Source: Bacteroidia bacterium (GTDB taxonomy: Bacteria; Bacteroidota; Bacteroidia; NS11-12g; UBA955). Taken from it: DNA of 64,000 nucleotides. Positions 9,501 through 17,580 of this stretch are shown piece by piece; position 1 is the stretch's first letter; every line of letters starts with the position of its first letter. Below the pieces are notes generated by a model. It did not search any database. It saw only the letters and a program-made list of their open reading frames with translations, and was not told the origin of the DNA. The DNA lies in contig JAOASJ010000008.1 in assembly GCA_030158725.1 (NCBI GenBank), positions 29,968 to 93,967 on the forward strand, read 5' to 3'. The position numbers were made by a program, and so were the translations under genes.

Positions 9501-10389
9501 TACCATCTGCTTTATTTGAAATTCTTTTACCTGGCGCGCCATTGGCGGTGATAAAGAAAAAGGTTTTATCAGAATAAATATTGGTTTGGTGTGCGTATGT
9601 AGAATTGGCAGAATTATACTTCCATTTATGGGGTGCTTGGGCATAAAAAAGAATATAATCGCTTGCATTAAAAATACCATCATTCTCCCCTACCACTATG
9701 ATAGAATTTTCAGGCAAATCGTCGTGGCGAAAAGCACTATTATCTTCAGGCAACATACCACCTTGGTGGCTGTATACTTTAAGGTTTTTAGGATTGACAG
9801 TGTTGAGGTCTAATCCAGCATTTTGGAGAGTGGCACCATCTATTTTATAAAAACCATCTTTTGTTACGCTAAATTTAAACCATTTACCAGAAGCTAAAGC
9901 AGAATTGCTTACTGCTCTTTTTTTAGAATTTATGTTTGACAAAGGAACAACTGGTCCTGCTTGCATTGAATATTTAAAATCTACTAGTTTATAGTAACGT
10001 CCAGCTTCTTCTTTGAAAGGACAGATATAAAAACCAGAGTACAATTGACTGCCTTCGTATGAGTACCAAATTACAGGTTCAGGACTTCCTTTTAAATTTT
10101 TAAGGAAGTTGGTTTTAAAATCTTCAAAACCGTCCAATAATTCATATTTAAGATCGGTAAAAACAAACGTTGCACGCGAGTTAGATTTGAAATTTTGTGC
10201 AATGGCTGGCAATTTAACCCCATTGAATTGGTGGGAAGAAAGTGAAAAATTATAGGATAAGGGACGTGAATTGGCTGTTGATTTTACCCAATCTATATGA
10301 ATTACAGATTCTGAGGCAACGTTTTGAGAAAAAACATTGTTTAGTAACAACAAGCTTAACAACAAGAATATATTCGATAATTTTAACAT
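6571..10389 (-). CDS. porU: T9SS C-terminal signal peptidase PorU
   Basis: Cell-surface gingipain-like (C25) cysteine protease of 1272 aa that removes the sorting domain from T9SS cargo and attaches cargo to the surface. The start is the ATG at 10389 (MLKLSNIFLLLSLLLLNNVFSQ, signal peptide); a TTG 4 codons upstream overlaps the promoter box. The C25 domain covers about residues 530-900, with the predicted catalytic His780 in YVGHGGEEY and Cys814 in TATCSFSRY, 34 residues apart as expected. The last 90 residues (YNYPNPFNNNTSF to EKLVILN) are a sorting-type domain, which PorU itself retains. It is followed by porV and divergent from the porP/sprF-like gene. Confidence 0.95.
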   Translation of the reverse strand: MLKLSNIFLLLSLLLLNNVFSQNVASESVIHIDWVKSTANSRPLSYNFSLSSHQFNGVKLPAIAQNFKSNSRATFVFTDLKYELLDGFEDFKTNFLKNLKGSPEPVIWYSYEGSQLYSGFYICPFKEEAGRYYKLVDFKYSMQAGPVVPLSNINSKKRAVSNSALASGKWFKFSVTKDGFYKIDGATLQNAGLDLNTVNPKNLKVYSHQGGMLPEDNSAFRHDDLPENSIIVVGENDGIFNASDYILFYAQAPHKWKYNSANSTYAHQTNIYSDKTFFFITANGAPGKRISNKADGNNLVADSSFNWFNYFEFHEDEKENICHQGRTLLGEKFDQTLSYSFNHNLPNISGNLPLLVKYQVGAVSAVSSNVILKANTNTTDVTSLSALFNPDACFVESGIKTLQVPASSNLQLQFSYNKPISSSKAWLDYYEIHCSRNLSYSESFMGFRNINSRTSTVSEYRLNNLPNSAQIFDVSDPLNPQLQNVFSLNSEMVFRDQPQGKIKEFALTDGNYLSPVFEEQVGNQDLHGLGNFQFIIVSAPEFIDAANDLAAWHRTRDNLEVLVVTPQQIYNEFSSGSQDISAIRDFFSLFYYKNTNPLNQLRYAMFMGDASYDYKNKLGFKSSFIPVYESDEKMNIPLYENYYCSDDFFGYLDPLDGKWEDEQKLEIAVTRLPVASVAEANNMVEKIKHYKDKESLGAWRNVVTLAADDADLDWEKDFVFDFETMSRNIDTTFKNLNVRKVYFDAFKQENLSGSQRYPEAQAAIKKEFEQGTLIFNYVGHGGEEYLASEKVIDIPLVTSLKNSNNLPVFFTATCSFSRYDDAMQKSAGEYVITQPNGGAIAMFTTVRIVYAGANADITRYFWSNCAYVKQNGKWPTLGEVYKKLKNGGGQNSNDRRFTLFADPALVMNYPEHIVKIDSINSSGVSSKSDTLKALSKVTFVGHIEDVFGAKQTGFNGTIFPIVYDKQSTFNTLSNDLPSQEIPFKLYSSVLYKGENSVVNGDYRFSFVVPKDINYNYGYGKISLYAENQVTDATGHYLDFMVGGTSNSTTQDVKGPEIELFVDDYSFVSGGLTDNSPLLLARVYDENGINTSGIGIGRDIIAIIDKGTAQEKRFVLNSFYSAKLNSYTTGDIRYQLEGIADGKHTYTLKVWDVYNNSNEATIEFVIKNNAQFTIQHVYNYPNPFNNNTSFLFDHNRSGDNLHVVITVMTISGKVIKTIDENFSNAEAHISGIQWNGRDDYDDKPAKGVYIYRIVVTTEDGQKAEKVEKLVILN

Positions 10390-10398
10390 TTTACGAAA

Positions 10399-10406
10399 CA
10401 AAATTA
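10399..10406 (-). promoter_or_regulatory. -7 box (TAATTTTG) of porU
   Basis: Exact TAnnTTTG on the minus strand, 9 nt before the porU ATG at 10389. It forms a divergent promoter pair with the box at 10482-10489. Confidence 0.55.
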
Positions 10407-10481
10407 AGATTTAATTAGCACTTGAACGAAGCCCTTTAAAAAAAATTGCAGAAAAAATATGAAATTACCAAAAAATGACAA

Positions 10482-10489
10482 TATCTTTG
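10482..10489 (+). promoter_or_regulatory. -7 box (TATCTTTG) of the porP/sprF-like gene
   Basis: Exact TAnnTTTG followed by C, 29 nt before the ATG at 10519. It lies inside the longer open frame starting at 10459, which supports the downstream start. Confidence 0.6.
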
Positions 10490-10518
10490 CTTCAAATCCG
10501 TTTTACGACAAAATGCAT

Positions 10519-11508
10519 ATGAAAAAAATCTACGGTTTAATCATAGGTCTTGCTTGCGCATCACAAGCATACGCACAAGACCCGGAATTCACGCAGTTCT
10601 ATGCTGCCCCAGTCTATACCAACCCAGCAATGGCAGGTACAGCCTTTTGTGGCAGACAATCTGCGGGAAGAATGTCCATCAATTACAGAAACCAATGGCC
10701 TAGTTTGCCAGGAACTTTCCGTTCATTCAACGCAAGTTATGACCAACACTATGACAAAATTGGTGGTGGTATTGGCTTAATGGCAACTTATGACAGAGCA
10801 GGTGCTGGTTTATTAACCACAACATCTTTAAGTGGTGTTTACTCATATGTATTGCCAATTAACAAATACTTCTTCTTAAGAGGTGGTTTACAAGCTTCAT
10901 TTGTAAACAAATCAATTGACCACAGCAAATTGAGATTCGGTGACCAAATCCATCCAACACAAGGATTCGTATTGCCTACTCAAGAGCCTACTGCTGACGC
11001 ATCAGTAGTTTATCCAAACTTCGCTGCTGGTTTATTGGCATACTCAGAAAGATTTTATGCTGGTTTTGCGATGCACAACATCACCCAACCAGTTCAATCG
11101 TTTTATAGCAACAACGACGGTATCGTTCCAAGAAGATATACTGTTCACGCTGGTGTTGTAATTCCATTGGATAGAAAAAAATTCTCACAAGCAACGTTCT
11201 CTCCAAATGCATTGTTCATGATGCAACAAAACTTTACCCAAATCAACTTTGGTTTTTATGTAAATAAAGGACCAATCGTAACTGGTTTATGGTACAGACA
11301 AACCTTAGGAACCTATGGCAACTCTGATGCGTTAATGGTTTTGCTTGGATTTAGAAAAGACAGATTCAAATTTGGTTACAGCTATGATATCACAGTATCA
11401 TCAGCGCGTTCAGCAGCTCCAGGTAGTCACGAAATCAGTGCTACTGTTGACTGGTGTTTAAGAGACAGACCTTTAAGATTTAAACCTTTAAGATGTCCTG
11501 ACTTTTGA
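10519..11508 (+). CDS. PorP/SprF family T9SS outer membrane protein
   Basis: Outer-membrane protein of 329 aa in the Bacteroidota-specific PorP/SprF family. Members pair with T9SS and gliding components, and several act as anchors for cargo with type B sorting domains. I start at 10519 (MKKIYGLIIGLACASQAYAQ), which gives a textbook signal peptide; the frame is open back to 10459 but the promoter box sits inside that stretch. The mature protein begins DPEFTQFYAAPVYTNPAMAGT, the usual opening of this family, followed by alternating strand patterns. It lies 71 bp upstream of gldJ on the same strand and is divergent from porU. Whether it is PorP itself or a SprF paralogue cannot be decided from this window. 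Confidence 0.88.
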   Translation: MKKIYGLIIGLACASQAYAQDPEFTQFYAAPVYTNPAMAGTAFCGRQSAGRMSINYRNQWPSLPGTFRSFNASYDQHYDKIGGGIGLMATYDRAGAGLLTTTSLSGVYSYVLPINKYFFLRGGLQASFVNKSIDHSKLRFGDQIHPTQGFVLPTQEPTADASVVYPNFAAGLLAYSERFYAGFAMHNITQPVQSFYSNNDGIVPRRYTVHAGVVIPLDRKKFSQATFSPNALFMMQQNFTQINFGFYVNKGPIVTGLWYRQTLGTYGNSDALMVLLGFRKDRFKFGYSYDITVSSARSAAPGSHEISATVDWCLRDRPLRFKPLRCPDF

Positions 11509-11537
11509 TAAAATTTGGTAATCAAACAATAAAATAA

Positions 11538-11545
11538 CATATTTG
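11538..11545 (+). promoter_or_regulatory. Possible -7 box (CATATTTG) of gldJ
   Basis: One mismatch to TAnnTTTG, 34 nt before the gldJ ATG. gldJ may have its own promoter as well as read-through from the porP/sprF-like gene. Confidence 0.35.
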
Positions 11546-11579
11546 CAGTTAATATAGTATCCAACACACAATAGATCAA

Positions 11580-13097
11580 ATGAAAATAAGAAAGAATTTA
11601 TTTGCCTTATCAACTGTTCTAGCAGCAACTTTGATTCTTGCTCCATCATGTGGAAAGAAGAATAACGGTTCACAAACCACAGGGTTTGGCTACAACAGCA
11701 AAAAATGGGGCGGATTTGAGAACCACAAATACAAAGGCCAAGAAACTGGTCCTGGATTAGTCCTTGTACCTTCTGGTGCATTTGTTATGGGTTCTTCAGA
11801 ACAAGATGTATTATATGAATACAACAGTGTAGAAAGAAAAGTAACCGTTAACTCATTCTATATGGATGAAGCTGAAATCAGCAACTTACAATATGGTGAG
11901 TATGTATACTGGTTACAAAAAGTTTTCATTACTTACCCAGAAGTATACAAACAAGCGCTTCCAGATACTTTATGCTGGAGAAACAGATTGGCATTTAACG
12001 AGCCATATGTAGAATATTATTTCCGTCACCCTGCTTACAAAGACTATCCTGTAGTTGGTGTTAGCTGGTTACAAGCAACTGCTTTCGCAGATTGGAGAAC
12101 TGACCGTGTAAACGAGATGATTCTTGACAGAGAAAAAATCCACCCTTACGTAGACAAACGTGTTGTTGACCAAGACAACTTCAACACCAAATCATATTTG
12201 GCTAACCAATACGATCCTGCTACCCGTAAAAAAGGTAAAGGCATGATGAGAGATTACAGAACCAAAAAAGGCAAAAGAGACGTAGCTGTTAAAGACGGTA
12301 TCTTATTACCAGAATACAGACTACCAACTGAAGCTGAATGGGAATATGCAGCTCAAGGTGCTATCGGTAACTCTCAATTTGAGAACACCGACGAAAAAAG
12401 AATCTACGCTTGGAATGACCTAACCGTTAGAATGACGCATGGTAAAGAAAAAGATAGAGGTAAAATTATGGCTAACTTTAAAAGAGACAAAGGGGACCAA
12501 GGTGGTATCGCTTCTCAGTTAAACGATGCTGGTTTCATTACCACTCCTGTTTTCTCATACTGGCCTAACGACTACGGTTTATACAACATGGCTGGCAACG
12601 TTAGCGAATGGGTAAAAGACGTATACCGTCCTCTATCTTTAGAAGATATGGATGACTTCAATACCTTCCGTGGTAACGTGTTCACTCAAGTTCAATTAGA
12701 TGAGTATGGTGAAATTTCTGAGAAAGATTCATTAGGTCGTTTAGTTTTCGAACCAGTTAAAGAGTCTCAAAACATCAACAGAAGAAACTACAAAGTGTCT
12801 GATAACATCGGTTACAAAGATGCTTCTACTTATAACAACGAAGAGCAACAATATGAATATGGTGTAACTACCTTAATCAATGATAAAGCCCGCGTTTACA
12901 AAGGTGGTTCATGGAACGATAGAGCATACTGGATGAGTCCAGGTACACGCAGATGGTTAGATGAAAACTTATCTACCTCTACTATCGGTTTCCGTTGCGC
13001 TATGATCAGAATTGGTTCTCCAATTGGTAACAGCAGCAAACGCAACAAAGTACTACCTTCTAGTGGTATCGGTAAGAAAAACAAAAAAATGAGATAA
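11580..13097 (+). CDS. gldJ: Gliding motility lipoprotein GldJ
   Basis: Outer-membrane lipoprotein of 505 aa; GldJ is needed for gliding and for stability of the GldK-containing T9SS ring. The N-terminus has a lipoprotein signal with lipid-accepting Cys24 (LILAPSCGKK). The rest is a formylglycine-generating-enzyme-like (SUMF1) fold: VPSGAFVMGSS, EISNLQYGEYV, YPVVGVSWLQA, YRLPTEAEWEYAA, MAGNVSEWVKDVY, KGGSWNDRAYW and TIGFRCAM. The C-terminus is basic (GKKNKKMR). GldK shares this fold. I favour GldJ because of the length, the GGFE motif after the lipid anchor and the position beside porU/porV, as in F. johnsoniae. A strong terminator follows 16 bp after the stop. Confidence 0.85.
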   Translation: MKIRKNLFALSTVLAATLILAPSCGKKNNGSQTTGFGYNSKKWGGFENHKYKGQETGPGLVLVPSGAFVMGSSEQDVLYEYNSVERKVTVNSFYMDEAEISNLQYGEYVYWLQKVFITYPEVYKQALPDTLCWRNRLAFNEPYVEYYFRHPAYKDYPVVGVSWLQATAFADWRTDRVNEMILDREKIHPYVDKRVVDQDNFNTKSYLANQYDPATRKKGKGMMRDYRTKKGKRDVAVKDGILLPEYRLPTEAEWEYAAQGAIGNSQFENTDEKRIYAWNDLTVRMTHGKEKDRGKIMANFKRDKGDQGGIASQLNDAGFITTPVFSYWPNDYGLYNMAGNVSEWVKDVYRPLSLEDMDDFNTFRGNVFTQVQLDEYGEISEKDSLGRLVFEPVKESQNINRRNYKVSDNIGYKDASTYNNEEQQYEYGVTTLINDKARVYKGGSWNDRAYWMSPGTRRWLDENLSTSTIGFRCAMIRIGSPIGNSSKRNKVLPSSGIGKKNKKMR

Positions 13098-13113
13098 TCT
13101 CAAAACAATATTT

Positions 13114-13144
13114 AAAAATCCCGAAGCAATTCGGGATTTTTTTT
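13114..13144 (+). terminator. Rho-independent terminator after gldJ
   Basis: A perfect 12-bp stem (13114-13125 with 13130-13141) closed by a GCAA tetraloop, followed by a short T run. It ends the porP/sprF-like-gldJ unit. Confidence 0.9.
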
Positions 13145-13202
13145 GCTTTATACTTTCCTACCCTCTCTTAAAAGGAAAACTAAAACTTTAGAATCTATTG
13201 AG

Positions 13203-13210
13203 TACTTTTG
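13203..13210 (+). promoter_or_regulatory. -7 box (TACTTTTG) of the DEAD-box helicase gene
   Basis: Exact TAnnTTTG followed by C, 23 nt before the ATG at 13234. Confidence 0.55.
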
Positions 13211-13233
13211 CAAAGCGATAAGCAGCAGCAAGC

Positions 13234-14499
13234 ATGAGATTTGAACAATACGATTTCCTTCCCTTAATTAAAGAAAATTTGGCCACCCTTGGTTTTAAAA
13301 AACCAACAGATATCCAATACAAAGCCATTAGTCCCATAATGAAAGGAGAAGATGTACTTGCCATTGCTCAAACAGGTACAGGTAAAACAGCCGCATTTGC
13401 TATCCCTTTATTAGACTTTATTGCCAAACAAAAAAAGGTTGTTAAATACAATGGCATTAAATGTTTGGTTATGGTGCCTACCCGCGAATTGGCCATACAA
13501 ATTGCTGAAGCATTCGATGCAATTGGAAAAGGCACCGGCGTTCATGTATTAAGTTTGTATGGAGGCGTTGACCAAGACAATCAAATCTTTAAACTCAAAC
13601 ATGGTGTCGATATCTTAATTAGCACACCAGGCAGAATGTTTGATTTGATTAACCAAGGTTTTGTGGATTTGAAAAATTTAGAAACTTTGGTGGTTGATGA
13701 AGCCGACCATATGCTCGATTTGGGCTTCTTAAAAGACATTACAGACATTATGCGCCATATCCCAAGGGAAAGACAAACCTTGTTCTTTTCGGCGACTATA
13801 AATGAGCGTATTAAAAAATTGGCCTATAGCATTGTTAGAAATGCTATACGTATCCAAATTTCACCAGACAATCCGGTTAACAAAAACATTGAACACGCCG
13901 TGGCTTTCATTGAAATGGACGACAAACGTTTTTTCATGGAACGCTTGGTCAATGAATTCCCGGAAAGCAAGATTATAATATTTGTTAGAACCAAAGTAAG
14001 AGCAGAAAGGGTTTGCAAGGCCCTAGAACGCGCTGGCATACATTCTGAGACCATTCACGGCGACAAGGAGCAATCTGACCGTATGTCGGTGTTAAACGAC
14101 TTTAAATTGGGCAAAAACAATATTCTTATCGCAACCGATGTGAGTTCTCGTGGTATCGATATTCCCAATGTAGATTATGTGGTCAACTACGATTTACCCG
14201 AAGTCCCTGAAAACTATGTACACAGAGTTGGCCGTACCGGTAGAGGTGTACAAAAAGGTCAAGCCGTTTCATTTTGCAGCAAGGAAGAAAAGACTTTGTT
14301 GAATGACATTGAAGAATACATAGGCAGTCCCGTTGAAGTGATGAAAATCGACAAAGGCTTGTATGAGGAAACCATCAGTTTTACCAACGACGAAACCCAA
14401 AACGATTGGCGTTCACTGTTAAAAGAGGACGAAGAAAATTCTAAAAAGACTTATGTTGCGCCAGTAAAAGGCAGACCTAAGAAAAAAAACAAGAAATAG
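13234..14499 (+). CDS. DEAD-box ATP-dependent RNA helicase (RhlE-like)
   Basis: Cytoplasmic RNA helicase of 421 aa acting in ribosome assembly or RNA turnover. All core motifs are present in order: Q motif (GFKKPTDIQ), motif I AQTGTGKT, Ia PTRELAIQ, TPGR, motif II VDEADHMLDLGF, motif III SAT, then motif IV-VI IIFVRTK, ATDVSSRGID and HRVGRTGR. The C-terminus is short and lysine-rich (GRPKKKNKK), which fits the RhlE-type group in Bacteroidota and probably contacts RNA. Its stop directly abuts the stop of the convergent pabB. Confidence 0.92.
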   Translation: MRFEQYDFLPLIKENLATLGFKKPTDIQYKAISPIMKGEDVLAIAQTGTGKTAAFAIPLLDFIAKQKKVVKYNGIKCLVMVPTRELAIQIAEAFDAIGKGTGVHVLSLYGGVDQDNQIFKLKHGVDILISTPGRMFDLINQGFVDLKNLETLVVDEADHMLDLGFLKDITDIMRHIPRERQTLFFSATINERIKKLAYSIVRNAIRIQISPDNPVNKNIEHAVAFIEMDDKRFFMERLVNEFPESKIIIFVRTKVRAERVCKALERAGIHSETIHGDKEQSDRMSVLNDFKLGKNNILIATDVSSRGIDIPNVDYVVNYDLPEVPENYVHRVGRTGRGVQKGQAVSFCSKEEKTLLNDIEEYIGSPVEVMKIDKGLYEETISFTNDETQNDWRSLLKEDEENSKKTYVAPVKGRPKKKNKK

Positions 14500-15747
14500 C
14501 TAGTCTTTGTTGAAGACGCTTAACATTCTGCTGCCTTTAATCATGCATTCTTCATATTCTTGTTCAGGACAAGAATCGTAGGTTATTGCGCTTCCTACTT
14601 TATACGAAATTTCGTTGCTTTCAGACGTGTGGATTAAGGTCCTAATGCAGACATTGAAATCGAAATTGCCATTGGGTTCAAGATATCCAATACAACCACT
14701 GTAAAACCCACGTGCCTGACTTTCATATTCTAAAATATGTTTCATTACTTCCAACTTAGGTGCACCAGTCATGCTGCCCATGGGAAACAAGGCTTCAAAA
14801 GCATTTAAAGATGAAATGCTTTCGTTTAATTCAGATTCTATGGTAGACACCAAATGGTTAACCGATTTGTAAGCATATGCCCCGCAAAGCTCTTTAACCT
14901 TTACCGTGCCCGGTTTTGATATCTTAGCCATGTCGTTTCTCACCAAATCTACGATCATGACATTCTCGGCTCTCTCTTTTACAGAGCTACTCAATGCATT
15001 TAATTGTTGCGTATTTTCATCGCCAATTAGTCGCTTGTTTGTTCCCTTAATTGGCTGCGACAATAAATGCTGCCCTTCCCTTTTGATAAAACGCTCAGGT
15101 GAACTGCATAGCATGGTCATCTTAGGATGTTTTACATAAGCCGCAAAAGGCGCTTGGGTCAAATGGTTCAGTTCCATAAAGCAAGGCAATAAATTATCCG
15201 CTTTTAGCTCTGCTTTGAATTCTATGCAATAATTCATTTCATAAAATACCCCATTGTATATATCAGTTCTTATTTGCTCAATCTGCTTGACGTATTGGTC
15301 TTTTGAGGTTTTGGTTTGGAACTCGGCAGTCAAATTAAGTACAATCTGTTCATACGAATACGTTTCGAAACCACTTACCCAATTATTAAAGTCTTGTTCA
15401 TTAACACCATTGTTTATTATACTTAATGTTTTGCTGTTTTTCAAAATTGAAAACACCATCAAGGGTTCAAACACCAGAGCATTGTCAATGTCTTCAACTT
15501 GGGCGTAAGGAATGGCTAAAAATTTCCAGAAACTTGATTGTTCAGCCTCTATTAATTGTTGGCTTAAACTTCCATTGTATTTTCTTTTTGAACCAAGGCC
15601 AATTAAAAATTCATAGACATCATCGGCACATGCAGATTCATTTTGATTGCTGTCATAGATATGGCAAACCTCGAATTGATTTGCAAAGTGGTAAAGCCTT
15701 GTTTTTAGTGCTTCTAATTCTTCTAAATTAAAATCAATTGTCTTCAT
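14500..15747 (-). CDS. pabB: Aminodeoxychorismate synthase component I
   Basis: Cytoplasmic chorismate-utilising enzyme of 415 aa that makes 4-amino-4-deoxychorismate for folate synthesis. The chorismate-binding domain is clear: SSPERFIKREG, QPIKGTNKR (the PIKGT motif, typical of PabB), VDLVRNDMAKI, GSMTGAPKLEVM and the Gly-rich end. PIKGT rather than a TrpE-type motif, and the absence of other trp genes nearby, favour PabB over anthranilate synthase. Its start overlaps the end of uvrC by 14 bp, so the two are probably co-transcribed. Confidence 0.85.
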   Translation of the reverse strand: MKTIDFNLEELEALKTRLYHFANQFEVCHIYDSNQNESACADDVYEFLIGLGSKRKYNGSLSQQLIEAEQSSFWKFLAIPYAQVEDIDNALVFEPLMVFSILKNSKTLSIINNGVNEQDFNNWVSGFETYSYEQIVLNLTAEFQTKTSKDQYVKQIEQIRTDIYNGVFYEMNYCIEFKAELKADNLLPCFMELNHLTQAPFAAYVKHPKMTMLCSSPERFIKREGQHLLSQPIKGTNKRLIGDENTQQLNALSSSVKERAENVMIVDLVRNDMAKISKPGTVKVKELCGAYAYKSVNHLVSTIESELNESISSLNAFEALFPMGSMTGAPKLEVMKHILEYESQARGFYSGCIGYLEPNGNFDFNVCIRTLIHTSESNEISYKVGSAITYDSCPEQEYEECMIKGSRMLSVFNKD

Positions 15748-17533
15748 TGAAATGCAGGTAAACAGATTTTGCCAATTTAGCGCCTATAATTTTAGTCAAG
15801 TCCTCTTCTGTAGCCTCTTTAATTTTTTTCACCGATTTAAAAGCAGACAAAAGCAATTGGCTGGTTTTCTCCCCTACGCCATCTATTTCGGTCAGACTGG
15901 TAATGGTAAAACCTTTGCTTCTTCTATTTCTATGGTGGGTGATACCAAAACGGTGGGCTTCATCACGCATTTGTTGAATGACTTTAAGTGTCTCCGATTT
16001 TTTATCCAAATACAAAGGCAAAGAATCGTTGGGATAATACAGTTCCTCCAATCTTTTAGCGATGCCTATTACAGGAACTTTCCCATATATACCCATAGCC
16101 CTAAAGGCTTCGACGGCTGAACTTAATTGACCTTTACCGCCATCGACAACCACCAAATCAGGCAAGGGTGAATTTTCTTGAAGCAAACGGGTATAACGGC
16201 GGGTAAGCACCTCAATCATGCTCGCAAAGTCATTAGGCCCCTCAACTGTTTTAATGTTAAAATGTCTGTAGTCGCTTTTACTCGGTCTTCCGTTTTTAAA
16301 GACCACACAAGCAGACACCGGATTGGTTCCTTGAATATTTGAGTTATCAAAACATTCGATATGGCGTGGTAAAGTAGTAAGCCTTAAATCTTTTTGCATT
16401 TGGGTTAGCAAACGGTCAACTTTAAGGGTTGGATCTAATTTATCGGCGGCCAACTGACGTTCTTGTTTCAAATAAAACGCGTTCTTCATACTCAGGTCGA
16501 GCAACTTTTTCTTATCGCCTGAACTTGGCACCGTCATTGGTATTTTGGAATCAATTTCCAATTGTATTGGAACAATAAACTCTTTGCTTTCCCATTGGTT
16601 GGAGTTTTTAAATTGTGCAATGGCATTCAATAAAATCTCCTCATCGCTTTCATCAATTTTCTTTTTGATTTCAAGGTTTTGAGATTGTATAATCATACCA
16701 TCAACGACCCTTAAATAATTGATAAAAGCAGAGCTACTTGAACTCACTATACCAAATACATCGACATTGTTTATGCTGTTGTTAACGACGGTCGATTTGG
16801 ATTGATACGATTCAAGTGACAGAAGTTTTTCTTTATACTCTTGCGCCTCTTCGAAGGCCAAACGGGAAACAGCATCTTCAATTTGTGTTTTTATGTGTCG
16901 CTTAACTTCGGCCAAATTTCCACGTAAAATATGCTTGATATTTGAAATGGTTTGCTTGTAAGACTCTTCTGTTTGGAAGCCTTGACAAGGGCCTTTGCAA
17001 TTTCCAATTTGGTATTCAAGACAAACTTTAAAATTCCCATTTGCAATATTCTTAGCATTCAAATTCAAGTTGCAATTCCTTGTTGGATAAAGCTTTTGCG
17101 TTAACTCAAGTATGGTATGCATCATCTTTCCGCTGGCATAGGGACCGAAATATTCACTACCATCTTTTACAGGATTTCTAACAGGATATACTTTGGGAAA
17201 GGCTTCTTTGGTAATTTTAATTAATGGGTAAGACTTATCATCTTTTAAATTGATGTTATACCTTGGTTGAAGCTCTTTGATTAAAGTATTCTCAAGCAAC
17301 AAAGCATCAAATTCCGTGTCAACAATGGTGTACTGAATGTTGCGGATTTTAGAAACCAGAACATTGGTTTTGTTGTTGTCGTGCTTTTTTACAAAGTAAG
17401 AATTAACACGCTTCTTTAGGTTTTTAGCTTTTCCAACATAAATGATCTCCTCTTTTTCATCAAAATACTTATAAACCCCCGGTTGTTCAGGCAGGTTTGA
17501 AATAATTTGCTTGATGTTAATTTGATCGCCCAT
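15734..17533 (-). CDS. uvrC: Excinuclease ABC subunit C
   Basis: Cytoplasmic nucleotide-excision-repair nuclease of 599 aa that makes both incisions around UvrB-bound lesions. In order: GIY-YIG endonuclease (PGVYKYFDEKEEIIYVGKAKNLKKRV, about 18-43 of the domain), a Cys cluster (CNLNLNAKNI...CLEYQIGNCKGPCQG), the UVR motif at about 205-240, the C-terminal RNase H-like endonuclease (HIECFDNSNIQGTNPV, VVVDGGKGQL) and helix-hairpin-helix repeats at the end (LTEIDGVGEKTSQLLL). The length is normal. A -7 box lies 8 nt before the ATG. pabB follows with overlapping reading frames. Confidence 0.96.
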   Translation of the reverse strand: MGDQINIKQIISNLPEQPGVYKYFDEKEEIIYVGKAKNLKKRVNSYFVKKHDNNKTNVLVSKIRNIQYTIVDTEFDALLLENTLIKELQPRYNINLKDDKSYPLIKITKEAFPKVYPVRNPVKDGSEYFGPYASGKMMHTILELTQKLYPTRNCNLNLNAKNIANGNFKVCLEYQIGNCKGPCQGFQTEESYKQTISNIKHILRGNLAEVKRHIKTQIEDAVSRLAFEEAQEYKEKLLSLESYQSKSTVVNNSINNVDVFGIVSSSSSAFINYLRVVDGMIIQSQNLEIKKKIDESDEEILLNAIAQFKNSNQWESKEFIVPIQLEIDSKIPMTVPSSGDKKKLLDLSMKNAFYLKQERQLAADKLDPTLKVDRLLTQMQKDLRLTTLPRHIECFDNSNIQGTNPVSACVVFKNGRPSKSDYRHFNIKTVEGPNDFASMIEVLTRRYTRLLQENSPLPDLVVVDGGKGQLSSAVEAFRAMGIYGKVPVIGIAKRLEELYYPNDSLPLYLDKKSETLKVIQQMRDEAHRFGITHHRNRRSKGFTITSLTEIDGVGEKTSQLLLSAFKSVKKIKEATEEDLTKIIGAKLAKSVYLHFNEDN

Positions 17534-17541
17534 TGAAGGCT

Positions 17542-17549
17542 CAAAGATA
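17542..17549 (-). promoter_or_regulatory. -7 box (TATCTTTG) of uvrC
   Basis: Exact TAnnTTTG on the minus strand, 8 nt before the uvrC ATG. Confidence 0.55.
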
Positions 17550-17580
17550 TAGATAAGAAATGAAAAGGAAATTCAGAATC

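Noticed and set aside
10459..10518. Longer start of the porP/sprF-like gene
   Set aside because: It would place the promoter box inside the coding region and hide the signal peptide.
14500..15747. Anthranilate synthase (TrpE) instead of PabB
   Set aside because: The PIKGT motif and the lack of trp genes nearby favour PabB.
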